Of a stretch of 64,000 bases of DNA, positions 58,157-64,000 are shown in pieces. The DNA lies in the NCBI GenBank assembly GCA_945871915.1, contig CAMBXO010000002.1, forward strand, positions 62,001-126,000. The letters are read 5' to 3'. The DNA comes from Singulisphaera sp. GP187 (GTDB lineage Bacteria > Planctomycetota > Phycisphaerae > Phycisphaerales > SM1A02). Below the pieces are notes generated by a model, which was not told the origin of the DNA, did no database searches, and saw nothing but the letters and a program-made list of their open reading frames with translations. The first letter of the stretch is position 1. The number at the start of each line of letters is the position of its first letter. The position numbers were made by a program, and so were the translations under genes.

Positions 58157-60118
58157 TCAGCCAACTGCGGGCGGTGGCTCGACCGGCGGTGGCTCGACGG
58201 GCGGTGGCGCGACCGGCGGTGGCTCGACCGGCGGTGGACTATCCGGTGGCTGAATGGGTGCTGGCGTTGCGTTGGGCACACCTGCTGGCCCCAGTGAAGG
58301 CTTGATTCCAACGCCCAGCGACGGCTGAACGGCTGATCCTGTTGCGGGCATGGTCAGGGCCTTCAAATCCGATTCAGAGAGTGGCTCACGGCTGTTCGAA
58401 ACGGGTTGATTGCCTTCGATGCTCCCATCATTCAATCCCCATGCACCGAGTCCCTGAACGGCTCCTGAAGCATTGGGCACTGTGAGTGTTTCCGTCCAAT
58501 CGATTCGGGCCTGACCCAATTGCGTTCCAGTTGCAAAGGCAAGGTCCACAAGAGAGATCTGCCACGTCGACAACGCATTCACTTCGCTGCTCTGTGCATT
58601 GGCCAACCGACTTGCCGCATCCTGAACATCCGTACTGTTGCGAAGCCCAACATCAAACTGCCGCTTCTCCGCTTCATAGGTTCGACCAGCCAGTGCAGTC
58701 TCCAGTCGCGCAGCAAGAATGCGTCGCCATGCATTTTCAAGATTGTCCATTGCGTTAAAAACTTCCTGACGAATCGCCTGCCGTCGCTGGTTCTTGGTGG
58801 CCAGTCGCTGCAATCGTGTCAGCACCGCACTCTGAATGCGATTCTTGGCTGCTTCATTTCCAAGCGGAATCGTGGCCCCTGCCGTCATGGTGTATTGGTC
58901 GGCATCCCCCATGGATTGCAGGGACTCCCCCGCGTTCATTCCGTACCCAAAGTATTGGTAGGTGTACCCAACAGTAAAGAGCGGAAGAGCCTGATTTCGT
59001 GCCAGATCGACATTGGTCAAGTCAATGGAAAGTTGCAATTCCAGTTCCAGCATTTCCATTCGATTGTCAATCGCTTTCGATGCGAGCACCTCCGGGTCAA
59101 ACTTCAGGCCAATCGGGCTCGGCGGAGTAGCGGTGGAGATATAGGTTGGCCCATCCATCGGCAAAGCGGGATCATTGATAATTCGCTTGAGTTCTCGCTG
59201 CCGAAGTCGCAGCCGATTGTCGGTCACGATGATGTTCTCAATGGTGCTGCCCACACCACTCTCCGCGCGAATTACTTCGATCTCGGCAACTTCGCCGGCC
59301 CGTACACGCCGCCGTGCACGCTCCAATTGCGCTACCGCAAGTTTGTATTGCTGCTGCCGCACTTCCAATTCGCGCGCCGCGGCATACAGCGTCCAATACG
59401 CACGGTCCGCATTGGCCAACAACCGGATTGCTTCCAGCTTGGCTCGCGAGTCGGCGATCTCGCCGTTCAACTTGGCAACACGAATGCTGGCCGTGTTCGC
59501 TTCGATCCCCGCCCCTCGCAATATGGGTTGCGACAAACTGAACTCAATACCACTTTGCGTGTCCTGATTTCCAGGCAATGCGCTGGTCAAATCAGAATTG
59601 GAGAGCAGGGTCTCTCCCGACAGATTGACCGTTCCACCCGTTGCCAAGGGCACCTGCCACCCGATGGATCCCGAGTCTTGGGCGCCCTCATTTCCGCTTG
59701 CAAGATTGGAAACAAGATTTTGATCGTTGCGTTGGTAGTTGGCAACAATGCTTGTCTCAAACTTTGCCATCTCCACACCAAGCGCGGTCTGCGCGAGCGC
59801 AGGATTGAACAGCACAACTTTCAGTTCCAGATTTCGGTGTAGGGCACTGGCGCGGCACTCGGCAAGCGTCATCTCACGAGTGGGTGGCGGAGTTTGCCCT
59901 GGCAAACGATCCGCCGCTAGATCTTTCGAAGCTTCCGCGAGTGATCGAGGTGCCTCGGCCGATTCCTTTACCGGGTCAAAGGTCCCCATCTCATGCAATC
60001 GCTCTGACGAAGCCATGGGAGCGGTTTCGGCATCTCGAAACAGTTCATTCTGGCACCCTGCCGCACCAACCACAGCAAAGCACAGCGTGGCGAACCACAA
60101 TTTGACCGCGCTATTCAT
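58157..60118 (-). CDS. TolC-family outer-membrane efflux lipoprotein
   Basis: Outer-membrane channel partner of the MacA/MacB-like pump. The 653-residue protein starts MNSAVKLWFATLCF and has a lipobox VGAAGC (Cys21), as in OprM/NodT-type channels. Two TolC repeats follow: coiled-coil stretches around residues 230-330 (LARANADRAYWTLYAAA-like, EVRQQQYKLAVAQLERARRRV) and 470-550 (AGRTYEAEKRQFDVGLRNSTDVQDAASRL). The last 110 residues are a Pro-rich tail of PPVEP repeats not present in standard family members. ATG 60118 overlaps the permease stop by eight bases; a longer open frame lies over the permease gene and is rejected. Confidence 0.88.
   Translation of the reverse strand: MNSAVKLWFATLCFAVVGAAGCQNELFRDAETAPMASSERLHEMGTFDPVKESAEAPRSLAEASKDLAADRLPGQTPPPTREMTLAECRASALHRNLELKVVLFNPALAQTALGVEMAKFETSIVANYQRNDQNLVSNLASGNEGAQDSGSIGWQVPLATGGTVNLSGETLLSNSDLTSALPGNQDTQSGIEFSLSQPILRGAGIEANTASIRVAKLNGEIADSRAKLEAIRLLANADRAYWTLYAAARELEVRQQQYKLAVAQLERARRRVRAGEVAEIEVIRAESGVGSTIENIIVTDNRLRLRQRELKRIINDPALPMDGPTYISTATPPSPIGLKFDPEVLASKAIDNRMEMLELELQLSIDLTNVDLARNQALPLFTVGYTYQYFGYGMNAGESLQSMGDADQYTMTAGATIPLGNEAAKNRIQSAVLTRLQRLATKNQRRQAIRQEVFNAMDNLENAWRRILAARLETALAGRTYEAEKRQFDVGLRNSTDVQDAASRLANAQSSEVNALSTWQISLVDLAFATGTQLGQARIDWTETLTVPNASGAVQGLGAWGLNDGSIEGNQPVSNSREPLSESDLKALTMPATGSAVQPSLGVGIKPSLGPAGVPNATPAPIQPPDSPPPVEPPPVAPPPVEPPPVEPPPAVG
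58171..58230. repeat. Four 15-base tandem repeats coding for a PPVEP tail
   Basis: Four head-to-tail copies of GCGGTGGCTCGACCG (with single-base changes), plus a diverged fifth, at the 3' end of the efflux lipoprotein gene. On the coding strand they give PPVEP-type units. Confidence 0.9.
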
Positions 60119-61352
60119 GGCGTAGCGCCTCAATTGGATCAAGCCGCGAAGCCTTAATCGCTGGAAACATTCCAAACACCACGCCAACGCCAGCACTAAA
60201 AAGAAAGGCCAGCAGCACGGCCCACGCGGGTACTCCGGCCTGATCCAGATTGGCACCGGGAATGTGGCTGACACCAATCGCAAATGCCTGTCCAATCAGT
60301 ACGCCCACAAGACCGCCCGCAAGGCAAAGCGTCACAGCTTCAAGCAGGAATTGCAGCAAGATGGCTGTGGGTGTTGCACCTACTGCTTTGCGCAAACCAA
60401 TTTCGCGCGTTCGTTCACTCACACTCACAAGCATGATGTTCATAATGCCAATGCCGCCCACCAGCAAGCTGATGCCGACAATTCCACCGGCCACTGCCGT
60501 GATGCCCGAGGCAACGCTTTTGAATTGATCAATAAATTGATCGATCGCCTGCACTCGAAATGTGTCGGGGTCTCCACTTGAAAGCCCACGAATTTTCCGA
60601 AGCACCCGCGACATTTCGGATCGAGCCTCATCGGCTTCTGCAGGCGAGTTGGCGATGGCCACAAAGCGCATAAAGAAATCCCGATCCTGAAACTTTTCCA
60701 TCAGCGAAAATGGAATAAACACCTCAGCACTAATCGTGTTGAACCCGGTCATGCGTTCGGTAATGGTCTCCACCACTCCAACGATCAGAAAGCGGCGCCC
60801 GCCAATGATCAGGTGTTCACCAATTGGCTCCAACGGCAACTGCAAGTCGCGAACAGCCAAGTCATTCACCATGCAGACTTGCCGGGCATTGTCGATGTCT
60901 TGCTGCGAGAACGGCCGCCCATGGATCACCTGGCGATTCTCCGTTGCATGCCACGCCGGCCAGATACCGGTCACGCTCACTCCCTCGAGAGTCTCGGCCT
61001 CACTCTGCACACTGAGGCTGGTTTCACTGATCGGTGTGATCCCCTTCAAGGCCGTGCACTGTTCTTTGAGTGCAATGGCTTCCGTCGCCTTGAGCCTAAT
61101 TTTTTCCCACGGAAACAAATTGCGGGGCATCCCCTCGGGCCGGCTCGGCAACACATACAGGCGGGCCGCTCCAAAAGTTTCAAATTCACTCAAGACTTTG
61201 GTCTTTAATCCGGTAAGTGCCGCGATCACCGCCGTCGTGCTGGCAACACCCACAATGATTCCAAGCGCCGTCAAAATGCTGCGCATCTTGTTGGCCCAAA
61301 TCTGCCGAAGCGCCAACACCACACTCTCGTAATAAAAGAGCGGGTTCAGCAT
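60111..61352 (-). CDS. MacB-type ABC transporter permease
   Basis: Membrane subunit of a MacB/LolCE-like mechanotransmission transporter. The 413-residue protein has an N-terminal membrane segment (NKMRSILTALGIIVGVAST), a periplasmic domain of about 210 residues, and three C-terminal segments with VSERTREIGLRKAVGATPTAILLQFLLEA, the FtsX-domain coupling signature. Unlike E. coli MacB, the ATPase is a separate gene just upstream; the ATG overlaps that gene's TAA as TAATG. Together with the HlyD-type and TolC-type genes it forms a complete tripartite pump, exporting probably a macrolide-like molecule, peptide or lipoprotein-like substrate. Confidence 0.92.
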   Translation of the reverse strand: MLNPLFYYESVVLALRQIWANKMRSILTALGIIVGVASTTAVIAALTGLKTKVLSEFETFGAARLYVLPSRPEGMPRNLFPWEKIRLKATEAIALKEQCTALKGITPISETSLSVQSEAETLEGVSVTGIWPAWHATENRQVIHGRPFSQQDIDNARQVCMVNDLAVRDLQLPLEPIGEHLIIGGRRFLIVGVVETITERMTGFNTISAEVFIPFSLMEKFQDRDFFMRFVAIANSPAEADEARSEMSRVLRKIRGLSSGDPDTFRVQAIDQFIDQFKSVASGITAVAGGIVGISLLVGGIGIMNIMLVSVSERTREIGLRKAVGATPTAILLQFLLEAVTLCLAGGLVGVLIGQAFAIGVSHIPGANLDQAGVPAWAVLLAFLFSAGVGVVFGMFPAIKASRLDPIEALRHE

Positions 61353-62101
61353 TACGCGGCCCTTCCATGTGCCCGCACAAACGGACCAACGGTTGGGTCC
61401 TCGCTGGAAGGCGTGTCACTGAGCACCAATCCATCCCGCAATCGCACCACCCGCTGACAGTGCGCGGCAACCTCGTTCTCGTGGGTCACCATCAGCACCG
61501 TTTGCCCAGCGGTATGAATCTTTGAAAAGAGCGACAAGATTTCCTCGGTGGTGACACTATCCAGATTGCCTGTCGGCTCGTCAGCCATCAGAATCCGCGG
61601 ATTGGTCACAATCGCTCGCGCAATGGCGACGCGTTGTTTTTGGCCACCGCTTAATTGATTCGGGCGATGGTCCATTCGATCGGAGAGTCCAACCCGATCG
61701 AGGGCTTCTTCAGCCATTCGTCGCCGCTCGCGTGCCCAGCCCCAACTTTTGCCCCGGGAATACAGCAATGGCAATTCCACATTTTGCAAAGCCGTCAACC
61801 TGGCAAGAAGTTCAAAGCTTTGGAAAACGAAGCCAATTTCCTCATTCCGCACCTGCGCCAAAGCGGCCGCATCCAGGTTGCTGACCTCGCGACCACCAAG
61901 GTGGTAGGTGCCCGCCGTGGGTCGATCAAGACATCCCAATGTGTTCATCAGCGTGCTCTTACCGCTGCCGCTGGCTCCCATGATGGCCACCATTTCACCT
62001 TCGGGCACGGTGAGTTCAACACCCCGCAGCGCGTTGATGACTTCGACTCCCACGTGGTAAATCTTGGTCACGCCGCGAATCTGGATAATGGGCTCAACCA
62101 T
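61352..62101 (-). CDS. MacB/LolD-type ABC transporter ATPase
   Basis: Nucleotide-binding subunit. The 249-residue protein has Walker [10 protein letters not shown] near residue 42, the Q-loop [18 protein letters not shown], signature [15 protein letters not shown], Walker [13 protein letters not shown] and the H-loop VTHENEVA, all in the LolD/MacB style. ATG 62101 is chosen because the 15 residues before it in the longer open frame overlap the HlyD-like gene. It lies 13 bases after that gene and overlaps the permease start by one base. Confidence 0.95.
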   Translation of the reverse strand: MVEPIIQIRGVTKIYHVGVEVINALRGVELTVPEGEMVAIMGASGSGKSTLMNTLGCLDRPTAGTYHLGGREVSNLDAAALAQVRNEEIGFVFQSFELLARLTALQNVELPLLYSRGKSWGWARERRRMAEEALDRVGLSDRMDHRPNQLSGGQKQRVAIARAIVTNPRILMADEPTGNLDSVTTEEILSLFSKIHTAGQTVLMVTHENEVAAHCQRVVRLRDGLVLSDTPSSEDPTVGPFVRAHGRAA

Positions 62102-62114
62102 GTGAGCACCGGCG

Positions 62115-63449
62115 TTACCGCATTCTCCTGTGGCCGCCACCAACACTCATGTTCATGTTGCCGCCTTGCGTTCGAGCACCCTCTGAGGCCGCCCATCGGT
62201 TCGCATCTTTCGATGGATCCTCTTTTGTGACCGCGTCTCCGTCTTTCAATTTTTCGAGTGCTCGATACGGCCCAATGACAATCATTTCACCGCTCTGCAG
62301 CCCCTCTTTCACAAGGGTGTCCGTGAGATTGCTCGCACCCGTGGATACGGCTGTCATCACAGCCTTGCCATCCACCACTCGAAATACCACCGGCGTAACG
62401 CGACGAGATTTTTGCACCAGCGGGTTGTCCTGTAGCGAAGCGGGAAGATCACTGACGGAACGATCTGCAATCGCCTGACTGGGAATCAAGAGCCCCTCTT
62501 GTCGAGCAATGTCAATGTCCACATTGCCTGTCAAACCGCTAAAAACCTGCCGCCCCTTCAGATCCAGATCCACCAGCACCTTGAAACTGCCGGTGCCGTC
62601 TTTTTCAAGGGTTCGCTGCAGTGCAATCTCACTCACCTTGCCGTCAAACGGATCATCCTTGTAGGCATTCACAAACACCTTGGCCCCCTGTTCATCCGCC
62701 ACGCGAGCGATGTCGGTCTCGGACACCTTGGCGTTTAAGTGCATGTTGCCAAGGTCGGCCACGGTCATGATGCGGGTTCCGGCATTGTTCATCGTGCCCA
62801 CCACAACCAACTCGCCAACCTCGGTGTTCAAAAAGGTGACAAGCCCATCAATCGGACACACGATCGATGTGCGGCGAACGGCCTCTCGTGCCTGTTCCAC
62901 TGACGCCTCGCCTGCTGCAAGTGATTTCTCCAATTGTGAAATGGTCTTTTCTGCCGCTTGCACCATGCTGTCTACTTCCCGCTCCTTGGCGATTGAATCG
63001 TCAAGTTGCTGACGGCTCACATCTCCGGTGTCGTAAAGTGATTGTGTGCGAGAGAGTTGAGAGCGGGCATTCTGAAGCGATTGCCTTGATCCAAGAATTC
63101 GGCTTCGCTCCGCTTCAAGCCGGAATCGATCCCCATCTCTGCGTGCCTCAACACTTCCAAGGGCTGCCTGCAAGTCTCGTCCATCAAGCTTGACCAGAAT
63201 GTCACCCTTCTTTACGCGAGCACCTTCCCGAAATGGCAACTCCATCACGCGAGCACTGACTTCGGCACTGACATCAACCTTGCGCTTTGGCTCCACGATT
63301 CCAGGTGCCGAAACGCTTTCGACCAGCACTCCCTGCTTGACCTCATGCATGCGAACCTCTGCCGATTCGGATGAACTGGGAACAAGAAAGTAAGCCGCCA
63401 GAAAGGTGACTGCACAGATCGCGAGGCCGATGAAAAGGTACTTTTGCAT
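62115..63449 (-). CDS. MacA/HlyD-type periplasmic adaptor protein
   Basis: Membrane-fusion protein joining the ABC permease to the TolC-like channel. The 444-residue protein has an N-terminal anchor (YLFIGLAICAVTFLAAYFLV) and a split biotinyl-lipoyl domain (GIVEPKRKVDVSAEVSARVMELPFREG with KGDILVKLD, then IVCPIDGLVTFLNTEVGELV). A long coiled-coil hairpin lies between them (about 100-200). A beta-barrel domain follows, and the C-terminal domain ends in a Met/Gly-rich tail. It is the first gene of the four-gene efflux operon. No obvious strong ribosome binding site precedes ATG 63449. Confidence 0.92.
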   Translation of the reverse strand: MQKYLFIGLAICAVTFLAAYFLVPSSSESAEVRMHEVKQGVLVESVSAPGIVEPKRKVDVSAEVSARVMELPFREGARVKKGDILVKLDGRDLQAALGSVEARRDGDRFRLEAERSRILGSRQSLQNARSQLSRTQSLYDTGDVSRQQLDDSIAKEREVDSMVQAAEKTISQLEKSLAAGEASVEQAREAVRRTSIVCPIDGLVTFLNTEVGELVVVGTMNNAGTRIMTVADLGNMHLNAKVSETDIARVADEQGAKVFVNAYKDDPFDGKVSEIALQRTLEKDGTGSFKVLVDLDLKGRQVFSGLTGNVDIDIARQEGLLIPSQAIADRSVSDLPASLQDNPLVQKSRRVTPVVFRVVDGKAVMTAVSTGASNLTDTLVKEGLQSGEMIVIGPYRALEKLKDGDAVTKEDPSKDANRWAASEGARTQGGNMNMSVGGGHRRMR

Positions 63450-63559
63450 GGGGATTGAGAGTCCGAGAATGCGTGCTCAAGACTCCTGTCTCAGATTACC
63501 TGTTTCGGGTGAGGCTCGAATGGGTTGCACCATTGCCGGAATCAACCAGTGCCGAATTC

Positions 63560-63595
63560 AAAAAAGAAAGCCCCCCGGCGGCATGCCGGGGGGCT
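63560..63595 (-). terminator. Strong intrinsic terminator of the dockerin-like gene
   Basis: AGCCCCCCGGC (63569-63579) pairs perfectly with GCCGGGGGGCT (63585-63595) around a five-base loop. On the minus strand the stem is followed by TTTCTTTTTTG (63568-63558), the typical U-tract. It lies 30 bases after the stop codon of the partial gene at the window end, and insulates the efflux operon from it. Confidence 0.93.
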
Positions 63596-63624
63596 TGTGT
63601 ACTTCAATCAAGTGAACGTGCGTC

Positions 63625-64000
63625 TTAGAAGCAAGGACCAGCGCTGAGCAGCACCAGAGCGATGTCACCGAAGTCGACTTCGCCTGTCTGATCAAGATCT
63701 GCTCCGCAGCCTGGGCATGGACCAAAGTCCAGCAGTGCCAAGGCAACGTCGCCAGAGTCCACCGCACCGCTGCCGTCAATGTCGCCGAAGCAACTGGCAG
63801 CCAGTGCACCCTTCACGCTGAAGGCGTTCTGGTAGGTCATTCCAGGATCATCCGGAGTGGTACCAGTGTCGCTTCGTGTGAACAGTGATGGGGTGACTCC
63901 ATCTGCCTCGAACAACTGATAGGCAATGAAGGTTGGCAGTGCGCCGACTGAACGCCACGCAAACGCAGTTCCTGTATTCGTCGGGCCAACCGGGTTGGTA
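63625..64000 (-). CDS. Secreted protein with C-terminal dockerin-like EF-hand repeats (5' part outside window)
   Basis: Only the last 124 codons are visible. The upstream part (GPTNTGTAFAWRSVGALPTF) looks like the end of an extracellular beta-rich domain. The C-terminus holds two calcium-binding-loop repeats, GDIDGSGAVDSGDVALALLD and ADLDQTGEVDFGDIALVLLS. Each is followed by FGPCPGC or AGPCF, a pair of dockerin-type EF-hands with Cys residues. This ending is common on exported proteins of Phycisphaerae-like planctomycetes and may serve as a sorting or anchoring tag, possibly for the T2SS; that last point is inference. The strong terminator follows. Confidence 0.8.
   Translation of the reverse strand, partial: TNPVGPTNTGTAFAWRSVGALPTFIAYQLFEADGVTPSLFTRSDTGTTPDDPGMTYQNAFSVKGALAASCFGDIDGSGAVDSGDVALALLDFGPCPGCGADLDQTGEVDFGDIALVLLSAGPCF

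Noticed and set aside
58520-59842. Plus-strand open frame of 440 codons opposite the efflux lipoprotein
   Set aside because: Its composition is that of an antisense shadow (rich in His, Arg and Gln). The minus-strand protein has a lipobox and TolC repeats.

Overview
The window looks like a chromosomal segment of a planctomycete, most plausibly class Phycisphaerae. This is an inference from gene content: a topoisomerase VI B subunit, a type II secretion (T2SS) operon, a secreted protein ending in a double EF-hand dockerin-like module, efflux lipoproteins that imply an outer membrane, and moderately GC-rich DNA with very tight gene packing. No phage, transposon, CRISPR array, rRNA or tRNA gene was seen. 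The only structural RNA found is a tmRNA.

Layout. 1-4669: partial topoisomerase VI B, nucleoside diphosphate kinase, a sigma-70 factor, an MFS transporter and a lone CoA-transferase alpha subunit. 4796-21004: a T2SS-like operon running secreted protein - E - F - G - H - I - J - K - L - M - C/PilP-like - D - lipoprotein, mostly with 1-7 base overlaps; its last part has the same order as pilMNOPQ. 21029-25903: a very acidic protein, a giant beta-propeller secreted protein and a divergent LEA14-like lipoprotein. 25941-36768: polyphosphate kinase, a PTPS-III-like pterin enzyme, a phosphohexomutase, a NUDIX hydrolase, DapA, PdxJ, PhoU, a eukaryote-type UDP-sugar pyrophosphorylase, RecJ and adenylate kinase. 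36790-45893: tpiA-secG-yicC-kinase-PDZ operon, divergent from alaS and then acs. 45951-50994: sulfate assimilation (TauE-like permease and CysQ, divergent from an N-terminally extended CysD and a CysN/CysC fusion). 50998-51456: short tandem repeats with a hairpin, then ssrA. 51517-56550: soluble transhydrogenase, SerC, SerA and a DUF1015 protein. 56748-64000: an HD-GYP protein, a small helix-turn-helix-like protein, a MacA/MacB/TolC-type efflux operon, a strong terminator and a partial dockerin-like secreted protein.

The most striking pattern is regulatory. At ten separate transcription-unit starts a TANNNT hexamer lies exactly 6 or 7 bases before the start codon and there is no ribosome binding site. 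This is the signature of leaderless mRNAs. Genes inside operons, and some first genes, instead carry clear Shine-Dalgarno sequences. Two divergent pairs (pdxJ/phoU and tpiA/alaS) place their -10 elements only 5 and 12 bases apart, so the two promoters probably exclude each other.

Other points of interest are a C-terminal module shared by two T2SS proteins, the extra N-terminal domain on CysD, the Glu-for-Cys pterin synthase, and the tmRNA flanked by 28-base repeats.
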